Assembly (NCBI RefSeq): GCF_014385085.1
Contig: NZ_JACRTD010000002.1
Span: forward strand, 310,001 to 374,000
Direction of reading: 5' to 3'
DNA: 64,000 nt
Source of the DNA: Youxingia wuxianensis
Lineage (GTDB): Bacteria > Bacillota > Clostridia > Oscillospirales > Ruminococcaceae
The notes below the pieces were generated by a model, which saw only the letters and a list, made by a program, of their open reading frames with translations, had not been told where the DNA came from and did not search any database. The position numbers were made by a program, and so were the translations under genes. Below are positions 26,601 to 33,895 of this stretch, one piece after another (position 1 is the stretch's first letter; the number at the start of each line of letters is the position of its first letter).

Positions 26601-29036
26601 GATCTGCCGAGTCTGCCGGAAGGAAAAGTTCTGGACGGATGGTATACCGATGAAGATTGTACTGTAGAATACAACTTCAGCACAGCGGTAACAACAGATA
26701 TTACTTTGTACGCGAAGATGGTGCAGACCTACAGCGTAACCTATGACGCTAACGGCGGCAGCAATCCCCCGCAGGACAATGACAGCTATACAGAAGGTGA
26801 GACAGTCACTGTACTGGGACAGGGCGATATGACCAACGGAGATATGGTATTCGACGGTTGGTTTACAGCGGCAGAAGGCGGCAGTGAATATGGTTCCAGC
26901 TTCTTGATGCCTGCAAATGATGTCACCCTTTACGCTCATTGGAGAGCTAACACCTATCCGGTGAAGGTGGAATATCGTCTTGGCACAGCGAATGGTCCAT
27001 CGGCAGGAGCTACTGTAACTCTGGCAGATGAATATGCCTTTGGAACTACTTTGGCTTCTATTGTCGATGCTGATCCGGCGGTAGTAGAGGCGGATCTCTA
27101 TTATGACACTCATAAAGCAGAATATGGTCATGGCGTAATCCAGTCTCCAGGTGCAGCGACAGTAGGCGCTGGTGAAAACATCATTATCGTTGTTTACCCG
27201 CAGCTGGAGATGGTAAATGTTGACTTTGTGATTGTGGGCGATGAAAATAACCCGCTGCCGAGCACCCAGCGCTTTGTTGTTGGCGGAACCGCGACAGATC
27301 CGACCGATCTGCCGAGCCTGCCGGAAGGAAAAGTTCTGGACGGATGGTATACCGATGAAGATTGTACTGTAGAATACAACTTCAGCACAGCGGTAACAAC
27401 AGATATTACTTTGTACGCGAAGCTGGTACAGACCTACAGCGTAACCTATGACGCTAACGGCGGCAGCAATCCTCCGCAGGACAATGACAGCTATACAGAA
27501 GGTGCGACAGTCACTGTACTGGGACAGGGCGATATGACCAACGGAGATATGGTATTCGACGGTTGGTTTACAGCGGCAGAAGGCGGCAGTGAATATGGCT
27601 CCAGCTTCTTAATGCCTGCAGATGATGTCACCCTTTACGCTCACTGGTCGAATCCAGTACCAGAAGAAATTTCTTACACGATCGTATACTACTATGACGG
27701 TCAGCTGGATGAAACCAAAACAGAGAATCTGAGCGGAGCTATCGGCGATGTTATCGAAGATTATCCGAATAAGGATGAAGACGGAAAATATATAGAAGAT
27801 CCGGATACCCCGTATGAAAACTTCCCCCTGACTTTGGCGGAAGAGATGCAGGATAGTGAAATCCGGGTATACTATATCACCAATGAAAATCCAGAAGCGG
27901 ATGGTACGATCGAAATTGATCATGTGTACAGATACAATTCCAATTCTCATACTGTAAATGAAGAGAAGAATGCAGACTTTGGTGAAATTGATATCCATGA
28001 CCTTCTGAAACTTCGTTCCCCGAAAGACAAAAAGATTTATAAGTATGTAAGTGCAAGCGTTGTACGAGTAAAGCTAGACGGGGAAGAAGAGCTGGCGGAA
28101 AAAATGGAAGAGTTTGATGAAGAAGCTTTGCCAGAAGAAGGCGAAGACACCGAAGGCAGCGGCACTGAAGGCAGCGGCACCGAAGGCAGCGGCACCGAAG
28201 GTAGCGGCACCGAAGGTAGCGGCACTGAAGGCAGCGGCACTGAAGGCAGCGGCACCGAAGGCAGCGGCACCGAAGGTAGCGGCACCGAAGGTAGCGGCAC
28301 TGAAGGCAGCGGCACCGAAGGCAGCGGCACTGAAGGCAGCGGCACCGAAGGTAGCGGCACCGAAGGTAGCGGCACCGAAGGTAGCGGCACTGAAGACAGC
28401 GGCACCGAAGGTAGCGGCACCGAAGGCAGCGGCACCGAAGGTAGCGGCACTGAAGGCAGCGGCACCGAAGGTAGCGGCAGCGAAGGCGGCAGCACCGAAG
28501 GCAGCGGCAGCGAAGGCGGCAGCAGCGAAGGCAGCGGCACCGAGGGCGGCAGCGGCGAAGGCGGCGGCAGCGATAAGAGTGTGCATTCTGGAGTTATCGG
28601 AAGCGATGTAAAATCCGATATTGTTGGAGCAAACGATGAGGGTGCTGACCAAAACAAGGGCAAAAATAATGATCTTCAGATCATAGTAGAAAAAGCAGAG
28701 CCTGAAAGAGTCGTTCTCGATGGAGATACCTTCATATTTGAAGAAGGCTATGCATATACCGTAACCATCAACTATAAGCGCACAAGCAGCACTCCTGGCG
28801 GCGGCGGTGGCGGCGGTAACGATGACGACGATCCGGACAATACCCCGACTACAACAATTCCAGATGAACCGGTTCCGTTGGCCCCTGTGCCAAACTTAGT
28901 AACTATCATTGATGAAGAAGTGCCTCTTGGAGCTCTTCCGAAGAGCGGCGGCAACGGCGTAAAAACTGCTGGCCAGGTAGGATTCTTAGGTTTGGTGGTA
29001 GGCTCATTGTTAAAACTCTTCAAGAAAGAAGACTAA
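23613..29036 (+). CDS. Giant VWA-domain surface protein with InlB/MucBP-type repeats and an LPKSG sorting signal
   Basis: Predicted wall-anchored adhesin of 1807 residues. A signal peptide (residues 1-25, ending VSVFA) is followed by a von Willebrand A domain (about 75-330) with intact MIDAS start DQSGS (81-85). Next come a DUF11-like beta domain (GVVTDPMGEYFDYV), MucBP-like segments (ILFVYAAKSNLSVDIRYVD type) and Listeria-Bacteroides (InlB B) repeats with VTYDANGG...FDGWYTA...LYAHW. Residues ~880-1345 are two nearly identical 235-residue copies. Residues 1514-1653 are 28 pentapeptides of the EGSGT type. The end has LPKSG (1775-1779), a short hydrophobic stretch and KKED, a non-canonical sortase signal. 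A sortase gene lies 6 kb away. AGAGGAG precedes ATG 23613. Confidence 0.9.
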   Translation: MKRFLSVVLAIIVLVTMLPVSVFATEPAAGDSLEWDNPGSLKLTKTATADPQDAHSFTVTLTIEGKDKASASPADVVILIDQSGSMSRTDMSRAKAAAKTMIDSLMPNSYSQTQVAVVPFDTRARDALLGGFVDYTKREQLKAQIDNGSVISNDPPNSYNTNTQDALHSARSLLATQPSTHQKFIVVLSDGAPTQSFKATRNSAVAYDGFLEAQINFGSGRRPDWRPFKDNFRITEFDYSTMLGDGNSYELGRYQKYYADTNRKFYVDDNGIATISEAYLAKAEGATIYSIGLGLGTTGTAYYTMLNCATSAAHVKNATDNSELQKIFSDIAGEISNAATNGVVTDPMGEYFDYVAGTVTTSNGVTPTFNSSSETFTWNVGTITEGTPVTMSYKVTVPEDKKALLQNNDPNQLYPTNLRTYLTYTDVYGTENSVKDFPIPEVPLPNDRGTITIKGYLVNEDGVLVAPNGSLLTDAADAQRYDLAAPVGEAVRYVNPYDGPLKGSYAFYFNGTAGYRPSYYTVPVFDTPTGYVLYNPSQTTTNVTVGADNVNAIAWFPFVKLQYGDLQVSHKIGSADAVIDAQQSQEDLDIDTPVTVNALAADDSSLNGHVLSEVWINGVKQATATQTVNTTITTDPTTVLFVYAAKSNLSVDIRYVDQAKVKSDGTYAEADDISTKIIRTGTFDTAYEVTEKIIPGYDFVRTDDLNNGKFADPSQTVYVVYKAREDTAYKVNHFKQVSSATGELSYPRIPNKVEDKTGTTGGQTEAAAWQPFLTEGYVLAGAITQQVIKGDGSTEINVYYNLVAHNVTYDANGGSNPPVDADTYYNGETVTVKSDAGMTFAGHTFDGWYTAAQGGTEYNSTFTMPNNNVTLYAHWKTNNYPVKVEYHLGTANGPSAGATVTLADEYAFGTTLASIVDADPAVVEADLYYDTHKAEYGHGVIQSPGAATVGAGENIIIVVYPQLEMVNVDFVIVGDENNPLPSTQRFVVGGTATDPTDLPSLPEGKVLDGWYTDEDCTVEYNFSTAVTTDITLYAKMVQTYSVTYDANGGSNPPQDNDSYTEGETVTVLGQGDMTNGDMVFDGWFTAAEGGSEYGSSFLMPANDVTLYAHWRANTYPVKVEYRLGTANGPSAGATVTLADEYAFGTTLASIVDADPAVVEADLYYDTHKAEYGHGVIQSPGAATVGAGENIIIVVYPQLEMVNVDFVIVGDENNPLPSTQRFVVGGTATDPTDLPSLPEGKVLDGWYTDEDCTVEYNFSTAVTTDITLYAKLVQTYSVTYDANGGSNPPQDNDSYTEGATVTVLGQGDMTNGDMVFDGWFTAAEGGSEYGSSFLMPADDVTLYAHWSNPVPEEISYTIVYYYDGQLDETKTENLSGAIGDVIEDYPNKDEDGKYIEDPDTPYENFPLTLAEEMQDSEIRVYYITNENPEADGTIEIDHVYRYNSNSHTVNEEKNADFGEIDIHDLLKLRSPKDKKIYKYVSASVVRVKLDGEEELAEKMEEFDEEALPEEGEDTEGSGTEGSGTEGSGTEGSGTEGSGTEGSGTEGSGTEGSGTEGSGTEGSGTEGSGTEGSGTEGSGTEGSGTEGSGTEGSGTEDSGTEGSGTEGSGTEGSGTEGSGTEGSGSEGGSTEGSGSEGGSSEGSGTEGGSGEGGGSDKSVHSGVIGSDVKSDIVGANDEGADQNKGKNNDLQIIVEKAEPERVVLDGDTFIFEEGYAYTVTINYKRTSSTPGGGGGGGNDDDDPDNTPTTTIPDEPVPLAPVPNLVTIIDEEVPLGALPKSGGNGVKTAGQVGFLGLVVGSLLKLFKKED
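26250..27648 (+). repeat. 705-bp near-identical tandem duplication inside the surface protein gene
   Basis: Copy 1 runs 26250-26954 and copy 2 from 26955 to about 27648, with a constant offset of 705 bases (235 codons). Long stretches are identical at nucleotide level; the few differences include CATCTT/CGTCTT early in each copy and GAGACA/GCGACA near the end. Each copy encodes a MucBP-like module plus two InlB-type modules. The low divergence points to recent duplication or ongoing gene conversion. Confidence 0.92.
28152..28571 (+). repeat. 28-unit 15-bp coding repeat (EGSGT pentapeptides)
   Basis: Consecutive 15-base units of the form GAAGGCAGCGGCACC. The first 16 encode EGSGT, then come one EDSGT, four EGSGT and seven variants (EGSGS, EGGST, EGGSS, EGGSG, EGGGS and others). 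Units differ mainly by silent GGC/GGT and ACC/ACT changes. The tract makes a flexible acidic Gly/Ser/Thr stalk near the wall-proximal end. Unit length is a multiple of three, so copy-number changes keep the frame. Confidence 0.95.
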
Positions 29037-29067
29037 TTTTCTAGTGTATTCCAAAACCCTATTTATA

Positions 29068-29105
29068 GATAAGGGACCATCAAGCTAGCTTGATGGTCCC
29101 TTATC
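29068..29105. terminator. 38-bp perfect palindrome between the surface protein gene and the HD gene
   Basis: Positions 29068-29086 are the exact reverse complement of 29087-29105. It lies between two convergent genes and probably terminates both, but T-runs on either side are weak (TTATCAATTATAAAA; TATAAATAGGGTTTT on the other strand). Confidence 0.65.
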
Positions 29106-29107
29106 AA

Positions 29108-29767
29108 TTATAAAACAATCTGTTCATTAATGACTAAATGAAATTGCAGTTTTAATAACTCTGCGGCCTTACGGCATAAAAGCATGCGCCCTAAGAATAT
29201 TTCAAAATAATCCATAACCGCAGAAATATGTGTATCAATATGGATAGAAAGAATAATGGCGGTTTTTTCATCGTTGATTTCTACCGAGCTATCCTCCACT
29301 GCGTAATTCACCCGGTCATGAATATCAAAGGTAGACATGTCGTTGTTTCTTACTCGGCTGCGGCGTACGTCTGTTTTATCTGCCAAAATTAAAGCGGCGG
29401 CCACTGGGTTTACAGCTACGGCAGTACCTTCGTCATGGTTTCCAATAGCGCCGATAATGGTGGCCAGCTCCTCTGCATCCGCTCCCATTTTATCCAGAAT
29501 ACGAAATGCCATGATCGCTCCGCTTTGGGCATGATCGGTACGGTTGATTACATTGCCAATATCATGCATATATCCGGCAATTTTCGCTAATTCTACTTCA
29601 CGGTCGGAATATCCCAATTCCTTGAGGATTTCTCCCGCTTTTACCGCTACTTTCATTACATGGGCAAAACTGTGCTCTGTATATCCGAGGACGATCAGAG
29701 CTTCATCTGCTTTCCTTATGTAAGTTTTAATCTGTTCATTTTTAATAATTTCTTTAAAAGTCAGCAT
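29108..29767 (-). CDS. HD-domain phosphohydrolase
   Basis: Metal-dependent phosphohydrolase of the HD superfamily. The metal ligands are visible as H in TEHSFAHVMKV, HD in AGYMHDIGNVI, and a later HAQSGAIMAFRIL, with GNHDEG and LILADKTDVRRSRVR following. ATG 29767 is selected because AGGAG lies 8 bases upstream; the longer frame adds 11 residues without a ribosome site. The 219-residue single-domain protein has no sensor or synthetase part. Its substrate is unknown (nucleotide, cyclic dinucleotide or other phosphoester). It lies downstream of the pilus operon but is separated from it by a terminator. Confidence 0.82.
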   Translation of the reverse strand: MLTFKEIIKNEQIKTYIRKADEALIVLGYTEHSFAHVMKVAVKAGEILKELGYSDREVELAKIAGYMHDIGNVINRTDHAQSGAIMAFRILDKMGADAEELATIIGAIGNHDEGTAVAVNPVAAALILADKTDVRRSRVRNNDMSTFDIHDRVNYAVEDSSVEINDEKTAIILSIHIDTHISAVMDYFEIFLGRMLLCRKAAELLKLQFHLVINEQIVL

Positions 29768-29829
29768 AAAATTACTCCTAAAATAACGTAGTATTATCAT
29801 TTTATCCCGTTTATGTAAAAATTACAACC

Positions 29830-29864
29830 AAAAAATCCTTTTGGAACCACCAAAAGGATTTTTT
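29830..29864 (-). terminator. Terminator of the pilus/sortase operon
   Basis: 15-bp stem (29830-29844 with 29850-29864), 5-base loop and a T-run on the minus strand, 40 bases after the pilT stop. The A/T-runs on both flanks make it symmetrical. Confidence 0.88.
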
Positions 29865-29903
29865 ATAATTATATTATGAAGATTTGCAATTTATATAGAC
29901 TTT

Positions 29904-30971
29904 TTATGATATTCCGGCTAATTTTTTCTTCAGCATATCTGGATTGGCGCTGTAAACCAACGCGTCTTTGTCACTGATCAGACCATTCTTTACCAAGTTT
30001 AACAGACTGGTATCCATACTAATCATACCGCTGTCAGCGGAAGAATAAATAACCGTATCAATTTGATGTACCTTATTCTCTCGAATCATATTCCGGATAG
30101 CGCCGTTGACCTGCATAATTTCAAATGCCGCAACCTCCTCCTGACGGGTGCCGGGGATCAGCTGCTGAGAAACGACCGCTTGTAAAACCATAGAAAGCTG
30201 CACACGAATCTGTGATTGCTGGTTAGGAGGAAAAGCGTCGATCACACGGTCGATAGTATTGGCAGCGCCTACTGTGTGTAAAGTAGAAAGCACCAGATGG
30301 CCTGTTTCCGCCGCAGTCATCGCCGTACTGATTGTGTTATGATCCCGAAGCTCTCCCAACAAGATAACATCTGGGGATTGACGCAGCGCCGCCCGCAGGG
30401 CGGTCACATAACTTTCTGTATCCGTAGAAATTTCACGCTGACTGACAATACTTTTTTTATGGCTGTGCAGATATTCAATAGGATCTTCCAAGGTAATAAC
30501 ATGACTGTTCCTGGTATTGTTAATCAGATCGATCATACAGGCAAGAGTAGTAGATTTGCCGCTTCCTGCAGGGCCGGTGACCAGTACAAGGCCCTTTTTC
30601 TTCTGTGCGAGATCTAATACGATTTGAGGAATCCCTAAAGTCTGTGGATCGGGAAGCGCGAAACTCACTACGCGGATTACCGCAGCCAAGGTTCCTCTCT
30701 GTTTATAAGTATTTACCCGAAAGCGGGAAATTCCTTTTAAAGAAAAGGAAAAGTCATCATCTCCACAGGAAATCAGTTTTCCAATATCCCGATTACCCGC
30801 GAAGGTATAAATATCATTGATAATTTTCTCCGTATCTACAGGCTTTAACATCTCTTCTCCTTGGGAAGAAATATACCCTTGCGTTTTATAAGACAAGGGA
30901 AGCCCTGGGATGATAAAAATATCAGAAACCTGCTTGTCTACAGCTTCCTTCAGAACAGCAATCGTTTCCAT
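29904..30971 (-). CDS. pilT: PilT-type retraction ATPase
   Basis: Hexameric secretion-type ATPase, cytoplasmic. Walker A is GPAGSGKST (133-141). The Asp box follows in VITLEDPIEYLH, Walker B in DVILLGELRD and the His box in ETGHLVLSTLHT. The AIRNMIRENK segment matches the AIRNLIRE motif that in PilT is needed for retraction, which separates it from PilB/GspE extension ATPases. The 355-residue length is that of PilT. AAGGAAG precedes ATG. It is the last gene of the sortase-transglutaminase-PilC-pilin operon, and no PilB-like ATPase is encoded in the window. Confidence 0.92.
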   Translation of the reverse strand: METIAVLKEAVDKQVSDIFIIPGLPLSYKTQGYISSQGEEMLKPVDTEKIINDIYTFAGNRDIGKLISCGDDDFSFSLKGISRFRVNTYKQRGTLAAVIRVVSFALPDPQTLGIPQIVLDLAQKKKGLVLVTGPAGSGKSTTLACMIDLINNTRNSHVITLEDPIEYLHSHKKSIVSQREISTDTESYVTALRAALRQSPDVILLGELRDHNTISTAMTAAETGHLVLSTLHTVGAANTIDRVIDAFPPNQQSQIRVQLSMVLQAVVSQQLIPGTRQEEVAAFEIMQVNGAIRNMIRENKVHQIDTVIYSSADSGMISMDTSLLNLVKNGLISDKDALVYSANPDMLKKKLAGIS

Positions 30972-30989
30972 TGCATACTTCCTTCCGAT

Positions 30990-31451
30990 TTAAGATAGGG
31001 GAGGCAAAGCAGAAAAACCGTTTTCGCCAGCCCAAAGGTTGAGACTGTCGTCCTGGGACCACTCTTGCGTATTAACTACCTGCCAGCGGATAATATCTAT
31101 TCTGCCGTTGGAATACTCCACCTCAATTTCCAAATTTTTAGAGGTATTGATAGGTACTTGCCGCTGGAAAACAGAACCTTGGGACGTCCAGCCCAACTGA
31201 ACCGCAGCAGCGGAAATTTCTTGGGAAGAAATAGAGTTTAAGGCTTCCTCCAACTGAGCGACACATTCCACTCCCCGGCTGTCGGCTGCATAATATTCTT
31301 CCACTGCTTGCGCGGTACGCCGGGTCAGTTTATAATCACTGTTGGCTGAAACAAGGGAAAGGGTAGCAAACGCGGTGAGACACAATACTACAAATACAAC
31401 CAAGATAGACGAAGCGCCTACGCTGATACCAGTACTGCGTTTTCTTTCCAT
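30990..31451 (-). CDS. Pilin-like membrane protein lacking Glu+5
   Basis: A 153-residue protein with a short basic leader (MERKRSTG) followed directly by a hydrophobic helix (ISVGASSILVVFVVLCLTAF). This is the layout of a type IV prepilin with Gly at -1 but no Glu at +5. Minor pseudopilins of the GspK/PilX type also lack that Glu. The remainder is a small soluble domain (DYKLTRRTAQAVEEYYAADS, then predicted strands). I recognise no named family. Operon position between pilT and another prepilin gene supports a minor pilin. Confidence 0.72.
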   Translation of the reverse strand: MERKRSTGISVGASSILVVFVVLCLTAFATLSLVSANSDYKLTRRTAQAVEEYYAADSRGVECVAQLEEALNSISSQEISAAAVQLGWTSQGSVFQRQVPINTSKNLEIEVEYSNGRIDIIRWQVVNTQEWSQDDSLNLWAGENGFSALPPLS

Positions 31452-31478
31452 TGTTATAGCCTCCTTTGCTATCTAAAT

Positions 31479-31913
31479 TCACTGGAGCAATAGTTTATTT
31501 ACCGTAAGATCATAAATAGGTGCGTCAGTATTTTTTTCAGTATCAATGACCACAAGTGCGGCAGTTAGAATGCTCTCTGTTTTCTTTAAGGTGATGTCCA
31601 TACGATAAGAGCAGTCTTGAGAACTGGCCATACGCTGCCAATCTTTGTCGTAAAAAACACTGTAGCCGTTTTCTGAAGGAACGGCTCCCAGCAGCTCGCT
31701 TAATTTTTCAGAAGAAGCATCCGTCCCCTTGATGGTTTCTGCTGCAGATTGAGAAATAAAAACTGCCTGACTCAAATCGGTGCTTGCTTTTGCCGTAAGG
31801 TGAGCGTGGACGAATAAACGCACGCAAATAGCGCTCGCAATGGCAAAGAATAATATCATAATGATCAGCTCTATCAGAAAAAGTCCTGACTTTAAAGAAC
31901 GCCGGCTTCTCAT
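31479..31913 (-). CDS. Type IV prepilin-like protein
   Basis: The N-terminus reads MRSRRSLKSG then LFLIELIIMILFFAIA. This gives a prepilin peptidase site with Gly at -1 and Glu at +5 of the mature helix, as in PulG/PilE-type (pseudo)pilins. The 144-residue length fits a minor pilin; the globular part has no recognised domain and no Cys pair. Because it is the only member of the cluster with both signature residues, it is the best candidate for the major subunit or assembly initiator. Confidence 0.8.
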   Translation of the reverse strand: MRSRRSLKSGLFLIELIIMILFFAIASAICVRLFVHAHLTAKASTDLSQAVFISQSAAETIKGTDASSEKLSELLGAVPSENGYSVFYDKDWQRMASSQDCSYRMDITLKKTESILTAALVVIDTEKNTDAPIYDLTVNKLLLQ

Positions 31914-31939
31914 CGTCCATTCCTCCTTTCAGATGCAAA

Positions 31940-32425
31940 CTATACCGCACACCGGGGAGAGAGTATAAGGGAAACCTCCTGCTCCTTGCTATCTTTGATA
32001 GAAAGGAACAACAGACCGTCTTCTGTCTGTTCGATGCTCATTTCGCAGTGAGACATAATCGTCTCTCCATCTTCGGGAGAAGGGGTGTAGTCTTTGGAAA
32101 CAAACAACTCTTTGAGCTCCCCTTTAGAAAGATAGATTAAAGTTTGATAGGTGTCTCCGGCAGTTTCCTGCTCTAAAACCAGGGCATTGGAGTCGCCGAA
32201 ACTATCCAGATAAACCGCCCCTTGGCTGTCATGCTGCCGTACTTTTTCACTAAGGTAGGTAAGGGTAGTGCGAGCATCGTAATTATCATTCATACGAACA
32301 ACAATATCTTCATACACATTTACGCCGATCATAACCACGAACAGGGAAGAAGCAGCCAGCACACAAAACAGCGCCAGAATAAACAGGATATCTATCGCGT
32401 GCCGCCGGGACTTGACAGGTGTCAT
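31940..32425 (-). CDS. DUF4860-like pilin-cluster membrane protein
   Basis: One N-terminal membrane segment (HAIDILFILALFCVLAASSLFVV in pieces) and an extracytoplasmic beta-rich domain (TLTYLSEKVRQHDSQGAVYL, LVLEQETAGDTYQTLIYL). It resembles DUF4860 proteins, which in Clostridia occur among pilin genes; this is a recollection and not a search result. ATG 32425 is chosen since GGGGGAGG lies just upstream, inside the longer frame to 32446. It probably acts as a pilin-like partner at the membrane. Confidence 0.72.
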   Translation of the reverse strand: MTPVKSRRHAIDILFILALFCVLAASSLFVVMIGVNVYEDIVVRMNDNYDARTTLTYLSEKVRQHDSQGAVYLDSFGDSNALVLEQETAGDTYQTLIYLSKGELKELFVSKDYTPSPEDGETIMSHCEMSIEQTEDGLLFLSIKDSKEQEVSLILSPRCAV

Positions 32426-32453
32426 AAAAAACCTCCCCCTTTCCATGTAAAAG

Positions 32454-32795
32454 TCAGTCTCTATTTTTCTCTAAAGAGAATACCTGAATTTGGGGCATTA
32501 AATTGGATCCTACCGATTGATAATGCACCAGATACCGCTGTGGATCCACCCGTAGACCATAATGCTCTTCCAAATAAGAGAAACTCTGAGGATAATGTCC
32601 TTCAATAGCATAACATTGTACAGTTGCTCGGCGGATTGCCTGTTCGGTAGACTTCAGCTGCTCTTCCTGTACTGTCTCACTAACATTTTCCAACCCTAAA
32701 GAGAAGATGATCAATATGGCCACAAAAAACGCCACAGGCAGCAAGAAATCCCAAAGGACGCCAGGACTTCGCTTTTTTCCAAACCGATGAAACAC
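32454..32795 (-). CDS. Small pilin-like membrane protein
   Basis: A 113-residue protein from a GTG start (AAAGGAG 9 bases upstream). A basic leader MFHRFGKKRSPG precedes a hydrophobic segment (VLWDFLLPVAFFVAILIIF). The soluble part has IEGHYPQSFSYLEEHYGL, similar to the G-x-Y-P-x-x-L-x-x-L pattern common after the helix of pseudopilins. Glu+5 is absent. It sits directly downstream of pilC, as is usual for pilin genes. Confidence 0.7.
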   Translation of the reverse strand: MFHRFGKKRSPGVLWDFLLPVAFFVAILIIFSLGLENVSETVQEEQLKSTEQAIRRATVQCYAIEGHYPQSFSYLEEHYGLRVDPQRYLVHYQSVGSNLMPQIQVFSLEKNRD

Positions 32796-32813
32796 TACAG
32801 TCCGCTCCTTTCT

Positions 32814-33869
32814 TTAACCAATCGAGGACATAATCCCCATCAATGGCAGCATTACGGAAAGCAGAATCATACCTACAATAATAGAAAGGATCGCAACCAG
32901 CGTAGGCTCTAATACAGAAATTAAGCCGTCGATCTGTTCGCCAACCTCTATTTCATACCGGTCGGCGATCTTTTTCATAACCCCGTCCACAGAACCGGTT
33001 TTAAAACCTACAGAAATCATACGGGCATATACCGCCGGAAAAATTCCGGCCTGGGTCAGCGCCTCGGAAAAAGAAGTTCCTCCTGCGATATTTTCCTGAC
33101 ATTGAGCAACCTTACTTTTTATATGCTCATCTTCCACCAGTTCTTTGGCCATGGATAGGGAATCATCCACATCCAGTCCGCTGGAAAGCATCAGCGCCAT
33201 GGCGCTGGCAAACCGGCCGGCGGAAATTTTCTCCGCCAGTTTACGGGTACCTGGAAAACGGTGGAACAACCCAGCAAAAAAATGCGCGCCGCCGCTGGTT
33301 TTGCGTACAATCAACATCACAATAACGACAATCGCCAATAAAGCGATTATTACAGCGGAATAACGGTTTAACACCATACCGAACCGCATGATTCCTTGGG
33401 ACATAGAGGACATCTGGCTTCCCAGCTGTGCAAATACCTCGTTGAAGATAGGAAGTACCTTGATAATCAAAATACCGATTACCACTAACATCATAATGAT
33501 CATCAGCGCAGGATAGGTTACTGCGCTTTTTATGCTTTTGGAGATAGCCTCGTTACGCTCATAATAGTCTGAAAGGGAATCCATAACTTCTTCCAGCCGT
33601 CCGGACTGTTCGCCGATATGTACCATATCCAGCATATATTTTGGGAAAACGCCGGCCGCCTCCAGGCAGGTGGAAAACCCTTCGCCTATCTGGGCGTGCT
33701 CCCGGATAATTTTTAATATTTCCTCCCCAAAGGCATTTTGGTTATCATCCTCCATAATGGAAATGCCTTCCTGAACTGAAATCCCCGCTTTTAAAATCAG
33801 GGAAATTTGAGAGCAGAAAGCGGACAATTCCGAAGGGGACAAAGGACGGCGGTTATTTTGTTTAGCCAT
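32814..33869 (-). CDS. pilC: Type II secretion/type IV pilus inner-membrane platform protein (PilC/GspF)
   Basis: Polytopic platform that couples the ATPase to pilin assembly. Two T2SSF domains are visible: the first near residues 10-135 (FCSQISLILKAGISVQEGI, GEGFSTCLEAAGVFPKYMLDMVHIGEQSG in pieces) and the second near 205-330 (FASAMALMLSSGLDVDDSL, IAGGTSFSEALTQAGIFP). Three membrane helices surround them. ATG 33869 is preferred because AAGGAG lies 7 bases upstream and inside the longer GTG-started frame. Length 351 is slightly short for PilC but within range. Confidence 0.9.
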   Translation of the reverse strand: MAKQNNRRPLSPSELSAFCSQISLILKAGISVQEGISIMEDDNQNAFGEEILKIIREHAQIGEGFSTCLEAAGVFPKYMLDMVHIGEQSGRLEEVMDSLSDYYERNEAISKSIKSAVTYPALMIIMMLVVIGILIIKVLPIFNEVFAQLGSQMSSMSQGIMRFGMVLNRYSAVIIALLAIVVIVMLIVRKTSGGAHFFAGLFHRFPGTRKLAEKISAGRFASAMALMLSSGLDVDDSLSMAKELVEDEHIKSKVAQCQENIAGGTSFSEALTQAGIFPAVYARMISVGFKTGSVDGVMKKIADRYEIEVGEQIDGLISVLEPTLVAILSIIVGMILLSVMLPLMGIMSSIG

Positions 33870-33895
33870 GGGACCACTCCTTTTCACAATCAGGA

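Noticed and set aside
24849..27131. Long minus-strand frames (320 and 394 codons) opposite the VWA protein gene
   Set aside because: They run antisense to a gene with signal peptide, MIDAS and repeat modules; their products are Ile/Arg/Cys-rich without domains, and the repeated parts only mirror the duplication.
28152..28571. CRISPR-like array
   Set aside because: Units are contiguous 15-base coding repeats without spacers.
28037..28663. Repeat-rich frames on both strands over the 15-bp tract (Pro/Ser/Val, Ala/Thr/Phe and Lys/Ala/Pro repeats)
   Set aside because: A 15-base repeat keeps all six frames open; only the frame continuous with the adhesin has upstream and downstream domains.
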